Positions 44,440 through 52,868 of a DNA stretch of 64,000 bases are shown here, one piece after another. The notes below the pieces were generated by a model, which ran no database searches, had not been told where the DNA came from, and saw only the letters and a list, made by a program, of their open reading frames with translations. Made by a program: the position numbers and the translations under genes. Origin of the DNA: Actinomadura montaniterrae (lineage in GTDB: Bacteria; Actinomycetota; Actinomycetes; Streptosporangiales; Streptosporangiaceae); contig NZ_WBMR01000014.1 of assembly GCF_008923365.1 (NCBI RefSeq), positions 27,112 to 91,111 of the forward strand. The letters are read 5' to 3'. Position 1 is the first letter of the stretch, and each line of letters opens with the position of its first letter.

Positions 44440-45596
44440 GCGCAGGCGAGGACCCGGGCTCGACGCTCGTCCGGGACCCCTCGGCGGACGCCGCGCCCAC
44501 CATCGGCGAGCAGGCGACGCGCCGGGTGAGCGGGCGGGCCTGGCTGCTGCTGCTCGCCGGGATCGTCCTGGTGATGATCGCGGGCGCGCTCGGGCTGCGG
44601 TCCGACGCGCAGATGGCCGTGCTCGTGCTGGTCGTCGTGGTGTCGCTGGTGTTCGACTACACCAACGGCTTCCACGACGCCGCCAACGCCATCGCGACGG
44701 CGGTGTCCACGCGGGCGCTGACGCCGCGGGTGGCGCTCGGCATGGCCGCGGTGATGAACATGCTGGGCGCGCTGCTCGGCGTCGAGGTCGCCAAGACGAT
44801 CAGCGAGGTCATCACCCCGCCGACCGGGCTGCACGGCCTCACCGTCATCGCCGCCGGCGTGCTCGGCGCGATCACCTGGAACCTGATCACCTGGTACTTC
44901 GGGCTGCCGTCGTCGTCCTCGCACGCGCTGATCGGCGGCGTCGTGGGCGCCGGGCTGGCCTCGTCGTCCTACGTGAACTGGCACAGCGTGGTCGACAAGG
45001 TCGTCGTGCCGATGGTGGTGTCGCCGGTAGTCGGGTTCGTCGCCGCCTACCTGGTCATGGTGGCGATCCTGTGGATCTTCCGGCGGGCGCAGCCGAGCCG
45101 GGTGGTGCGCCGGTTCCGCATCGCGCAGACGCTGTCGGCGGCGTCCCTCGCCCTCGGCCACGGCCTGCAGGACGCTCAGAAGACGATGGGCGTCATCGTG
45201 CTGGCGCTGGTCACCACGGGGCACGCGAGCGGGAACTCGGTGCCGCTGTGGGTGATCGTGGCGTGCGCGGGCGCGCTGTCGCTCGGCACCTACGCGGGCG
45301 GCTGGCGGATCATGCGGACGCTCGGCCGCAAGGTGATCGAGGTGGACCCGCCGAAGGGGTTCGCCGCGGAAGCGACCGCCTCGATCGTCCTCTACGTCAC
45401 CGCCTACTTCTGGCACGCTCCAATCTCCACCACGCACACGATCACCTCGGCGATCATGGGTGCGGGCGCCACCAAGCGGCTGTCCGCCGTCCGCTGGGGC
45501 ATGGCGGGCAACATCGTGATGGCCTGGGTCCTCACCCTCCCCGCCGCCGCGATTGTCGCCGCCGTCGTGTACTGGGTCGTGCACTTCTGGGCGTGA
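44436..45596 (+). CDS. pit: low-affinity inorganic phosphate transporter
   Basis: 386 residues with about ten membrane helices and both PiT signature repeats: DYTNGFHDAANAIATAVSTRAL near the N-terminus, and GHGLQDAQKTMGVIVLAL plus FWHAPISTTHTITSAIMGAG in the second half. Proton- or sodium-coupled phosphate uptake is expected. It is coupled to the DUF47 gene upstream. It ends in a convergent repeat-rich gap. Together with pst, the nucleotidase and phospholipase genes it makes this stretch a phosphate island. Confidence 0.94.
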   Translation: MSAGEDPGSTLVRDPSADAAPTIGEQATRRVSGRAWLLLLAGIVLVMIAGALGLRSDAQMAVLVLVVVVSLVFDYTNGFHDAANAIATAVSTRALTPRVALGMAAVMNMLGALLGVEVAKTISEVITPPTGLHGLTVIAAGVLGAITWNLITWYFGLPSSSSHALIGGVVGAGLASSSYVNWHSVVDKVVVPMVVSPVVGFVAAYLVMVAILWIFRRAQPSRVVRRFRIAQTLSAASLALGHGLQDAQKTMGVIVLALVTTGHASGNSVPLWVIVACAGALSLGTYAGGWRIMRTLGRKVIEVDPPKGFAAEATASIVLYVTAYFWHAPISTTHTITSAIMGAGATKRLSAVRWGMAGNIVMAWVLTLPAAAIVAAVVYWVVHFWA

Positions 45597-45601
45597 TCTT
45601 C

Positions 45602-45638
45602 CCAGGGGGGCGACCCCCTGGAACCCCCGTCACGACGG
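45602..45638. repeat. 37-bp palindromic dispersed element, copy 1
   Basis: CCAGGGGG and CCCCCTGG (45602-45621) form a hairpin 5 bases after the pit stop. It is followed by AACCCCCGTCACGACGG. The whole 37 bp recurs at 57814-57850 in inverted orientation with two differences. The flank to about 45752, with GGCCCGCTGC, ACTCGCTC and CCCGTGGC words, is also shared. Confidence 0.85.
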
Positions 45639-45691
45639 ACGAGGCGTTTCCCGCTCCGCTAGAGCTCCGCGTGAAACGCCTCGTCCGTCGT
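45632..45691. terminator. perfect 19-bp stem inverted repeat after pit
   Basis: ACGACGGACGAGGCGTTTC (45632-45650) is perfectly complementary to GAAACGCCTCGTCCGTCGT (45673-45691), with a 22-base loop containing AGAGCT. It probably stops transcription from both convergent genes. It could also be the trace of an inserted miniature element, because the matching repeat at 57.8 kb lacks it. Confidence 0.7.
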
Positions 45692-45760
45692 CGGGCAGGC
45701 CCGCTGCGCTCGCTGCACTCGCTCCGCGTGCCTGCCCGTGGCCCCGGCTGAGCTCTGGCC

Positions 45761-45910
45761 TTCCGGGCCGTCGCTCAGCCGGGTCTTCCGGGCCGTCGCT
45801 CAGCCGGGTCTTCCGGGCCGTCGCTCAGCCGGGTCTTCCGGGCCTTTGCTCAGCCGGGCCTTCCGTGCCGTTATCCAGCCGGGCCTGACGTTCCTTGCTC
45901 AGCCGTCCCT
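45761..45910. repeat. 25-bp tandem repeat, five copies and a degenerate sixth
   Basis: The unit starts TTCCGGGCCGTCGCTCAGCC and ends GGGTC. Copies at 45761, 45786 and 45811 are identical, and those at 45836 and 45861 have a few changes. A sixth at 45886 is degenerate and reaches the stop codon of the minus-strand nucleotidase gene. Confidence 0.92.
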
Positions 45911-47589
45911 CACTTGCCCGCGATGCGGTCCAGGGCCGGGGGCGCGATGGTGCCTTGGGCGCCGAGGTAGGCGACGAAGCCGTCCAGGTCGATGGGGCCG
46001 AGGACCTGGTCCTTGCCCTGGGTGAACGTGGTGAAGCCGTCGCCGCCGCCGAGCAGGAAGTTGTTGGCGGCGACCTTGTAGGTCGCGGCCGGGTCCACGG
46101 CGGTGCCGTCGACGGTGATGTTCGAGACGCGGTCGCCGACCGGCTTCGAGCGGTCGATGGTGAAGTGCAGGTTCGCGGACGGCTGCAGGATCTTCTCGCC
46201 CGCGGACGTCCACTGCTGCTCCAGCAGGGCGTCGAGCTGCGCGCCGGTCAGCGACGTCACGCCGAGCACGTTGCTGAACGGCTGGACGGCGAACGCCTCG
46301 CCGTAGGTGACGACGCCGTCGCCCTCGGAGCCGCTCGCCTTGTAGACGAGGTCGGTCCGGACGCCGCCGGGGTTCATCAGCGCGACCTGCGCGCCCTTGT
46401 CCTTCATCGCGGCGAGCTGGGAGTCGGCGATGACGTCGCCGAGCGCGGTCTCGCCGGCGGCGGACGGGGCGCGGGTGAGATCGGCGGTGATCTTGCCGAC
46501 GGGCTTGTCGGCGATCACGCTGACCCGGTCCTTCCACGTCTGCACGAACGTCTGCGTCGCCGGGTCCGGGGCGATGTCGCGGGTGACGACGTGGTTGTCG
46601 GCCGTCATCGACGAGCGGATGATGTCGTCGGTGCGCTGGTCGACCTTGAAGTCGACCTGGGTGATGATCCGGCCGAAGGACGAGCCCGAGGAGTAGAGCC
46701 GCGGCCGGCCGTCCGGACCCTTGACCGTGCAGACGTACTGCTGGTGGGTGTGGCCGGCGAGGACGACGTCGATGTCGGGGTCGGCCTGCTGGGCGATGCG
46801 GGTGCCGGCGCCGGGGACGACGCCGCAGTCGTCGGGCTTCTCGCCGGCGGTGACGTTGTCGCCCTCGTGGACGAGCAGGACCATCGCGTGGACGCCGCGC
46901 TTCTTCAGCTCCGCGGCGGCCTTGTTCGCGGCGTCGACCTCGTCGTCGAACCGCAGGCCCTTGACGCCGTCGGCGGTGACGATGGTCGGGGTGGTCTTGG
47001 TGACGACGCCGATGAAGCCGATCTTGACGCCGTTGACGCGGCGGATCGTCCAGGGCTTGAGGATCGGCTCGTTCTTCTTCTCCAGCAGCACGTTCGCCGC
47101 GAGGTAGTCGAACTTCGCGCCCTTCCACTTGCCGGCGGGCGAGCACCCGTCGACGGGGTGGCAGCCGCCGTTCTGGATCCGGAGGAGCTCCTGGTAGCCC
47201 TCGTCGAACTCGTGGTTGCCGACGGCGGACGCGGTGAGCCCGATGTCGTTCATGAACTCGACGGACGGCTCGTCGTGGAAGGCCGCCGAGATCAGCGGCG
47301 AGGCGCCGATCAGGTCGCCCTGCGCGACCGTGAGGGTGTCGCGGTTGCGCAGCTGCTTGAGGTGCGCGGCGATGTACGCGGCGCCGCCGGCGGGAACGGA
47401 GTTGCCGTTCTCGTCGATGGCGGTGCCGGAGCTGCCGGTCGGGGGCTCCAGGTTGCCGTGGAAGTCGTTCAGCGCGAGCAGGCGCACGGGCGCCGGGGGC
47501 TTGGGGTGCGCGGACGCGGGCGTCGCGGCCAGGCCCAGGGCCGTGACCCCCGCGGCGGCGCAGGCCAGGAGGGTGCGTCGTCGGATCAT
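45910..47589 (-). CDS. secreted bifunctional 5'-nucleotidase/UDP-sugar hydrolase-type phosphoesterase
   Basis: 559 residues. A signal peptide with a twin-arginine-like MIRRRTLLACAAAG start ends at ASA-HP. The metallophosphoesterase domain has LLALNDFHGNLEP, VAQGDLIGASPLI, SAVGNHEFDEGYQEL, MVLLVHEGD and VVLAGHTHQQYV. The C-terminal 5'-nucleotidase domain (about 370-559) has LMNPGGVRTDL and NNFLLGGGDGFTTF. It liberates phosphate from nucleotides outside the membrane, fitting the phosphate genes around it. ATG 47589 gives the signal peptide directly. Confidence 0.94.
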   Translation of the reverse strand: MIRRRTLLACAAAGVTALGLAATPASAHPKPPAPVRLLALNDFHGNLEPPTGSSGTAIDENGNSVPAGGAAYIAAHLKQLRNRDTLTVAQGDLIGASPLISAAFHDEPSVEFMNDIGLTASAVGNHEFDEGYQELLRIQNGGCHPVDGCSPAGKWKGAKFDYLAANVLLEKKNEPILKPWTIRRVNGVKIGFIGVVTKTTPTIVTADGVKGLRFDDEVDAANKAAAELKKRGVHAMVLLVHEGDNVTAGEKPDDCGVVPGAGTRIAQQADPDIDVVLAGHTHQQYVCTVKGPDGRPRLYSSGSSFGRIITQVDFKVDQRTDDIIRSSMTADNHVVTRDIAPDPATQTFVQTWKDRVSVIADKPVGKITADLTRAPSAAGETALGDVIADSQLAAMKDKGAQVALMNPGGVRTDLVYKASGSEGDGVVTYGEAFAVQPFSNVLGVTSLTGAQLDALLEQQWTSAGEKILQPSANLHFTIDRSKPVGDRVSNITVDGTAVDPAATYKVAANNFLLGGGDGFTTFTQGKDQVLGPIDLDGFVAYLGAQGTIAPPALDRIAGK

Positions 47590-47686
47590 GCGCTGGACGC
47601 TAGAGAGGCCGGGCATCCGGCGATCGGCGGAGTGATGACGGTTATGTGACAACTTGACCAGGGCGGCGGCCGGTTAGGGTGTGATC

Positions 47687-48544
47687 ATGGACGAGCTGCG
47701 GGGGGACGAGGCCGGGCAGGCGGGCGCGCTGGTCGAGGCGGCCGCGGAGGCGGACGGCGTGGCGCCGCTGTCGGAGCACGCGCTGCTCGCGCTGCGCGCC
47801 GGGCGCGGGGGCCTGGTGGTGCGCGACGGCGGCGCGGTCGCCGGGTACGCGCACTTCGATCCGGCGGCCGACGGTGAGCCGGCCGCCGGTGAGCTGGTCG
47901 TCCATCCGGAGTTCCGTCGGCGCGGGCATGGGCGCGCGCTGCTGGGGGCGCTGCGCGAGAAGGCGGGCGGCCCGCTGCGCGTGTGGGCGCACGGTGACCT
48001 GCCGGCCGCGGCGGGGCTCGCCGAGTCCGAGGGGATGGCCCGTGTGCGCGCGCTGTTCCAGATGCGGCGTCCGGCCGAGGGGCCGCTGCCGGAGACGAAG
48101 GTCGCCGAGGGCGTCCGGCTCCGCGCGTTCGAGCCGGGACGCGACGAGGAGGCGTGGCTGCGGGTGAACGGCCGCGCGTTCGCCGACCATCCGGAGCAGG
48201 GCGCCTGGACGATCGACGACGTCCGGGAGCGCGAGGCCGAGGACTGGTTCGACCCGTCCGGCTTCTTCCTGGCCGAGCGCGGCGGTGAGCTGGTGGGGTT
48301 CCACTGGACGAAGACGCATCCCGGCGGCATCGGCGAGGTGTACGTGGTCGGGGTCGACCCGGACGCGCAGGGGCTCGGCCTGGGCCGCACCCTCACGCTC
48401 GCCGGGCTGCACCATCTGCGGGACAGCGGGCTCGGCCAGTTCATGCTGTACGTGGACGAGTCGAACACGGCGGCCGTCCGGCTCTACGAGTCGCTGGGGT
48501 TCACCCGGTTCGCGGTCGACGTCATGTACGGCGCTCCCGAGTGA
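47687..48544 (+). CDS. mshD: mycothiol synthase (mycothiol acetyltransferase)
   Basis: 285 residues with two tandem GNAT domains. The N-terminal domain contains ELVVHPEFRRRGHGRALLGAL. The C-terminal domain contains GFHWTKTH, GEVYVVGVDPDAQGLGLGR, LTLAGLHHLRDSGL, and LYVDESNTAAVRLYESLGF, the MshD hallmark. It acetylates the cysteine of the mycothiol precursor, completing this actinobacterial thiol. A TTGACC/TAGGGT pair upstream with short spacing suggests a near-leaderless start; GTG 47681 is an alternative. It lies near pst and glnR as in other actinomycetes. Confidence 0.93.
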   Translation: MDELRGDEAGQAGALVEAAAEADGVAPLSEHALLALRAGRGGLVVRDGGAVAGYAHFDPAADGEPAAGELVVHPEFRRRGHGRALLGALREKAGGPLRVWAHGDLPAAAGLAESEGMARVRALFQMRRPAEGPLPETKVAEGVRLRAFEPGRDEEAWLRVNGRAFADHPEQGAWTIDDVREREAEDWFDPSGFFLAERGGELVGFHWTKTHPGGIGEVYVVGVDPDAQGLGLGRTLTLAGLHHLRDSGLGQFMLYVDESNTAAVRLYESLGFTRFAVDVMYGAPE

Positions 48545-48545
48545 T

Positions 48546-48590
48546 GTCAATGAATCGTTGACACGGCGGGGATGTCAAGGAATCCTTGAC
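48546..48590. promoter_or_regulatory. twin operators GTCAAnGAATCnTTGAC
   Basis: Two 17-bp sites, GTCAATGAATCGTTGAC (48546-48562) and GTCAAGGAATCCTTGAC (48574-48590), lie just before the ATG at 48594. The second is a perfect palindrome around a central A, and the first has matching GTCAA/TTGAC ends. Centres are 28 bp apart. Confidence 0.75.
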
Positions 48591-48593
48591 GTC

Positions 48594-48839
48594 ATGACCC
48601 CTCCTGCCCGCGCACTGATCGGCGTCGCCGGCCTTCCGGTGGTGGCGGTCCTCTTCGCCCTCCAGGCCGTGTACGACAGCCTCGCGCTGTGGGTGGCGTC
48701 CATCGTCGCCGCGTTCGCGGTCTTCGTCATCGGCGTCGTGACGGCGGTCCTCACGCTGCGCGCGGCCGTGCCGTCCGCGGACGCCGCCCGCCTCGACGAA
48801 CTCGAACCGCTGCCCTTCCGCGACGAGGACGGGCAGTGA
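48594..48839 (+). CDS. small two-helix membrane protein
   Basis: 81 residues: MTPPARALIGVAGLPVVAVL, a first hydrophobic helix to about residue 26, and a second helix at 32-55 (LWVASIVAAFAVFVIGVVTAVL). The acidic C-terminus reads LDELEPLPFRDEDGQ. No family is recognised. It starts three bases after the second palindromic operator. Its stop overlaps the GTG of the HTH gene (GTGA at 48836), so the two are a coupled pair; it may be the membrane partner of the HTH protein. Confidence 0.78.
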   Translation: MTPPARALIGVAGLPVVAVLFALQAVYDSLALWVASIVAAFAVFVIGVVTAVLTLRAAVPSADAARLDELEPLPFRDEDGQ

Positions 48840-49426
48840 GCCCGAGCCTCACCGGCGAGCAGGCGGACGCGATCCGCGAGGCCGTCGCGGAGGCCGTCCT
48901 GTCCGCGCGCGCGCAGGGACGCGAGGGCCTCGACGGCGACCCGGACGCCGCCCTGCTGCTGGTCGCCGCGTCGGCCGTCGCGGCGGAGGAGACGAGCAGG
49001 CTGCTGCGCCAGTCGATCACCGGCGCCCGCGCCGCCGGGCACAGCTGGGAGGTCGTCGGACGGCTGCTCGGCATCAGCCGCCAGGCCGCCCAGCAGCGGT
49101 TCGGCGCGTCCGTGGCCGCGGGCAAGGGGGCCGTCCCCGAGGCCGGGCCTACCCGCAGGGTGCTGCGGCCGCTGCACGCCTTCAACGAGATGGAGGCGCT
49201 GGAGAAGGAGGGCCGCCGCGGCTGGCACGCCGTCGACTACGGCTACCTCTTCCACCTGGTCGAGGCCTCGCCGGACAAGTGGGAGCACCGGCGGCTGTGG
49301 TGGCCGTCGCGCCGCCGCCGCCGGGCCTTGGAGGAGCGGGGCTGGGAGCTCATCGTCCCGTCCGACTTCGACTCCCCCTGGGCCTACTACAAGCGCCGCC
49401 TGGACGAGCCCGCCGATCCGGAGTGA
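48836..49426 (+). CDS. HTH-containing protein paired with a membrane peptide
   Basis: 196 residues. An N-terminal helical region (LTGEQADAIREAVAEAVLSA) leads to a helix-turn-helix-like segment AGHSWEVVGRLLGISRQAAQQRFG (about 72-95). The C-terminal half is basic and aromatic with GWHAVDYGYLFHLVEASPDKW and WELIVPSDFDSPWAYYKRRL. DNA binding is likely. It is co-translated with the small membrane protein and may bind the twin operators upstream. Ligand and targets unknown. Confidence 0.78.
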   Translation: MSPSLTGEQADAIREAVAEAVLSARAQGREGLDGDPDAALLLVAASAVAAEETSRLLRQSITGARAAGHSWEVVGRLLGISRQAAQQRFGASVAAGKGAVPEAGPTRRVLRPLHAFNEMEALEKEGRRGWHAVDYGYLFHLVEASPDKWEHRRLWWPSRRRRRALEERGWELIVPSDFDSPWAYYKRRLDEPADPE

Positions 49427-49749
49427 CCACCGCCCCCGGCGCATGGCCGAATCCGTCACCGTGACCGAAACGGGCTGCTTCCCGGCGCCCGTCCCGGCAA
49501 ACCCGTATGACCGTCTCCGCACGGGCTTTTGGCATGTCTGAGCTGCGCTGTTAACCCGGCGGCCACGCCAAATCAGGACATTCTTCGCAATAGAGCTCGA
49601 CCTCGTTCATTCTCCGTTCACCTGGATCGGGGTGTCCGGTCACCTCGCCTGCCTACCGTCGCATCCGACGGCGACCCCACCACCTGGTCAAACCGTGCCA
49701 GTGCGGCGGTCGGGGGACCCGCCCGACGAATCCAAGAGGAGACCTCCCG
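49427..49749. other. 323-bp pst promoter region
   Basis: No gene. It holds the PHO-box-like repeats at 49605-49648, a possible -10 TACCGT at 49654-49659, and a ribosome site AGAGGAG before the pstS GTG. Confidence 0.6.
49605..49648 (+). promoter_or_regulatory. PHO box (PhoP binding site) upstream of pstS
   Basis: Four consecutive 11-bp units, GTTCATTCTCC, GTTCACCTGGA, TCGGGGTGTCC and GGTCACCTCGC; units 1, 2 and 4 match the G(T/G)TCA-type direct repeat of actinomycete PHO boxes. It is placed about 100 bp before pstS and just upstream of a possible -10. Activation by PhoR-PhoP in phosphate limitation is inferred. Confidence 0.8.
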
Positions 49750-50865
49750 GTGAAGAACGGTTCTCGGCTCGCCGCCCTCGGCGGTGTGGTCGTCGCTGGG
49801 GCGCTGGCCCTGTCCGCCTGCGGCAGTGACGACAACAACGGCGGCGGCGACACGACGGGCGCCACCAGCGCCGCGGCCGCCAACATCGACTGCGCGAAGG
49901 GCGCGATCAACGCGGCCGGGTCGAGCGCGCAGAAGAACGCGATCGAGGAGTGGACGAAGGTCTACACCAGCAAGTGCTCGGGCGCCAACATCAACTACAA
50001 CCCGAGCGGCTCGGGTGCGGGCGTCCAGGCGTTCACCTCCGGCCAGGTCGCCTTCGCCGGTTCCGACTCGGCGCTCAAGCCCGAGGAGCACGGCCCCGCC
50101 GACGCGCGCTGCAAGACCGGCAAGGCCATCGACCTGCCGATGGTGCCCGGCCCGATCGCGGTCGTCTACAAGCTCAACGGGGTCGACGGCCTGCAGCTGT
50201 CGCCGAAGACCCTGGCCGGCATCTTCGCCGGCAAGATCACCAAGTGGAACGACGCGGCGATCGCCAAGGAGAACAGCGGCGCCAAGCTGCCGTCCTCCGA
50301 GATCAAGACGCTGCACCGCTCGGACGACTCCGGCACCAGCGACAACTTCACCAAGTACCTGAAGGCGACCGCGCCGGACGTGTGGTCGTTCGAGCCCGGC
50401 AAGAAGTGGGTCGCCCCCGGCGGCCAGGGCCTGAAGGGCTCCGACGGCATCTCCACCGCGCTGAAGCAGACCGAGGGCTCGATCTCCTACGTCGAGCTGT
50501 CGTTCGCCAGCAACAACAGCCTGCAGACGGCGAAGCTGCAGAACGGCGCCGGCGAGTACACCGAGATCAGCCCGGAGAGCGCCTCCAAGGCCGTCCAGGG
50601 CGCGCAGATCGTCGGCACCGGCAACGACCTCGCCCTGAAGCTGGACTACGGCACCAAGGTGGCGGGCGCCTACCCGCTGGTCCTCGTGACCTACGAGATC
50701 GCCTGCGAGAAGGGCCTGCCCGCCGAGCAGGCGAAGTTCGTCAAGTCCTTCCTGACCTACATCTCCAGCCCCGAGGGCCAGCAGTCGCTGACCGCGCAGG
50801 GCTACGCCCCGCTGCCCGACAACATCGCCACCAAGGTGCGCGAGACGGTCAAGGGCCTGTCCTGA
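49750..50865 (+). CDS. pstS: phosphate-binding lipoprotein PstS
   Basis: 371 residues. A lipoprotein signal ends with the lipobox LALSAC (Cys at about 23), then a Gly/Asp/Asn-rich linker. The PBP-like phosphate-binding domain has INAAGSSAQKNAIEEW, INYNPSGSGAGVQAF, FAGSDSAL, GKITKWND and HRSDDSGTSDNF, contacts conserved in PstS. It catches phosphate on the outer membrane face for PstCAB. GTG 49750 follows GAGGAG. A strong hairpin separates it from pstC, typical for making PstS in excess. Confidence 0.96.
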   Translation: MKNGSRLAALGGVVVAGALALSACGSDDNNGGGDTTGATSAAAANIDCAKGAINAAGSSAQKNAIEEWTKVYTSKCSGANINYNPSGSGAGVQAFTSGQVAFAGSDSALKPEEHGPADARCKTGKAIDLPMVPGPIAVVYKLNGVDGLQLSPKTLAGIFAGKITKWNDAAIAKENSGAKLPSSEIKTLHRSDDSGTSDNFTKYLKATAPDVWSFEPGKKWVAPGGQGLKGSDGISTALKQTEGSISYVELSFASNNSLQTAKLQNGAGEYTEISPESASKAVQGAQIVGTGNDLALKLDYGTKVAGAYPLVLVTYEIACEKGLPAEQAKFVKSFLTYISSPEGQQSLTAQGYAPLPDNIATKVRETVKGLS

Positions 50866-50893
50866 CCCGCGAGGACTCCGGCACCAGCCACAG

Positions 50894-50922
50894 CCCCGCC
50901 GCCGGTGATCCCGGCGGCGGGG
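50894..50922 (+). other. pstS-pstC intercistronic hairpin
   Basis: CCCCGCCGCCGG, loop TGATC and CCGGCGGCGGGG form a perfect 12-bp stem 28 bases after the pstS stop. It probably stabilises or partly terminates the pstS message, giving more binding protein than permease. Confidence 0.75.
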
Positions 50923-50972
50923 CCGCCGCACGTCTCAGCGGCCCGGACGCGGGCCGCGAGGAGGGAGACACC

Positions 50973-51953
50973 GTGACGAGCGACACCCCCGCCGCCCTGG
51001 CCAAGGCGGCGGAGCGTCCCCGGCCCGCGCTCTCGATGAGCACCGGCCGCGCCGGGGACCGGATCTTCGCCGCCCTGAGCCGCGGCTCCGGCCTGGTGAT
51101 CCTGGCGATCATGGCGGCGATCGCCGTCTTCCTGGTCTGGAAGGCGATCCCGGCGCTCCAGGACGACAAGGCGAACTTCATCACCTCGCAGGAGTGGAAC
51201 CCCGACGGCGCCCCCGCGAAGTTCGGCATCGCGCAGCTCGTCTTCGGCACGCTGATGACGTCGGTCCTGGCGCTGGTCATCTCGGTGCCGGTCGCCGTCG
51301 GCATCGCGCTGTTCATCACCTACTACGCGCCGCGCCGGCTCGCCGGCCCGATGGCCTACCTCGTCGACCTGCTCGCCGCGGTGCCCAGCATCGTCTACGG
51401 CCTGTGGGGGCTGAACTTCCTGGTCACGAAGATGACCGGGGTGTCGGAGTTCCTCAACTCCTACTTCGGCTGGATCCCGCTGTTCGGCGGGAGCGAGACC
51501 GGCGGCCGGACGATCCTCACCGCCGCCATCGTGCTCGCCATCATGATCCTGCCGATCATCTCCGCGATCACCCGCGAGGTGTTCGTGCAGGTCCCGCACG
51601 CGCACGTGGAGGCGGCGCTGGCGCTCGGCGCGACCCGCTGGGAGATGATCCGGATGGCGGTGCTGCCGTTCGGCCGGTCCGGGATGGTGTCGGCGGCGAT
51701 GCTCGGCCTCGGCCGCGCCCTCGGCGAGACGATCGCGGTCGCGATGGTGCTGTCCACCACGTCCGGGATCGACTGGCACATCCTCAAGGACGGCGGCAAC
51801 ACGTTCGCCGCGAACATCGCGAACACCTTCGCCATGTCCGGGCCGACGGGGCGCAGCGCGCTCATCGCGTCCGGCCTCGTCCTGTTCGTCATCACCCTGA
51901 TCGTCAACGTGGGCGCCCGCGCGGTCGTGGCCCGCCGCAAGGAGTTCTCGTGA
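50973..51953 (+). CDS. pstC: phosphate ABC transporter permease PstC
   Basis: 326 residues from GTG 50973, preceded by GAGGAGGGAGA. It has six membrane helices; the first is LVILAIMAAIAVFLVWKAI. The ABC-permease EAA loop is EAALALGATRWEMIRMAVLP, and the conserved LLAAVPSIVYGLWG and MLGLGRALGETIAVAMVL segments of PstC are present. It forms the channel with PstA; the stop overlaps pstA (GTGA). Confidence 0.96.
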   Translation: MTSDTPAALAKAAERPRPALSMSTGRAGDRIFAALSRGSGLVILAIMAAIAVFLVWKAIPALQDDKANFITSQEWNPDGAPAKFGIAQLVFGTLMTSVLALVISVPVAVGIALFITYYAPRRLAGPMAYLVDLLAAVPSIVYGLWGLNFLVTKMTGVSEFLNSYFGWIPLFGGSETGGRTILTAAIVLAIMILPIISAITREVFVQVPHAHVEAALALGATRWEMIRMAVLPFGRSGMVSAAMLGLGRALGETIAVAMVLSTTSGIDWHILKDGGNTFAANIANTFAMSGPTGRSALIASGLVLFVITLIVNVGARAVVARRKEFS

Positions 51954-52846
51954 CCACCCTCTCGCGCACCAAGAGCTCGACGCTGGAGTCGGTGTCGGCG
52001 GGACGCAAGGCCAGGGACCGCGCCGCGAAGGTGTTCGTCTACCTGGCGTTCCTGCTGGCGGTGATCCCGCTGGTGTCGGTGCTGTGGACGGTGATCTCCA
52101 ACGGCGCCAAGCGGTTCGACGGCGTGTTCCTCACCCACTCCATGAACGGCCTGGCCAGCAAGGACGCCGGCGGCGGCGCCTACCACGCGATCATCGGCAC
52201 GCTGGAGCAGGTCGGGCTGACCACGCTGATCTCCGTCCCGCTGGGCGTGCTCACCGCGGTCTACCTGGTGGAGTACGCCCGCAACGGGCGGCTCGGCCGC
52301 ACGATCAGCTTCTTCGTCGACGTCATGACCGGCATCCCGTCGATCGTGTCGGGCCTGTTCGTCCTCGCGTTCTGGCTGCTCGCGCTCGGCATGGACTTCT
52401 CCGGCTTCGCGGGCGCGCTGTCGCTGACGATCCTGATGCTGCCGACCGTCGTCCGCGCCACCGAGGAGATGCTGAAGCTCGTCCCCGGCGACCTGAAGGA
52501 GGCCGCGTACGCGCTCGGCGTGCCGCGCTGGCGCACGATCATGTTCGTGGTGCTGCCGACGGCGCTGCCCGGGATCGTGTCCGGCGTCATGCTCGCCGTC
52601 GCCCGCGTCATGGGCGAGACCGCCCCGCTGCTGCTGACGATCTTCATCACGAAGGCGATCAACACCGACCCGTTCAGCGGCGCGCAGGGCTCGCTGCCCA
52701 CCTTCATCTGGGACCAGTCCACCGACCCCAACACCAACGCGGTGGACCGCGCCTGGGCGGGCGCGCTGGTGCTGATCCTGCTCATCATGCTGCTCAACCT
52801 GGCGGCCCGCCTCGTCGCGTGGCTGCGCAAGCCGTCGTCCCGATAG
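51950..52846 (+). CDS. pstA: phosphate ABC transporter permease PstA
   Basis: 298 residues, starting at a GTG overlapping the pstC stop. Six membrane helices. PstA motifs are [57 protein letters not shown] and [15 protein letters not shown]. It pairs with PstC. Downstream, a TAGGAGAGAA ribosome site leads to pstB. Confidence 0.96.
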   Translation: MTTLSRTKSSTLESVSAGRKARDRAAKVFVYLAFLLAVIPLVSVLWTVISNGAKRFDGVFLTHSMNGLASKDAGGGAYHAIIGTLEQVGLTTLISVPLGVLTAVYLVEYARNGRLGRTISFFVDVMTGIPSIVSGLFVLAFWLLALGMDFSGFAGALSLTILMLPTVVRATEEMLKLVPGDLKEAAYALGVPRWRTIMFVVLPTALPGIVSGVMLAVARVMGETAPLLLTIFITKAINTDPFSGAQGSLPTFIWDQSTDPNTNAVDRAWAGALVLILLIMLLNLAARLVAWLRKPSSR

Positions 52847-52868
52847 CCCGATAGGAGAGAACCCCACA

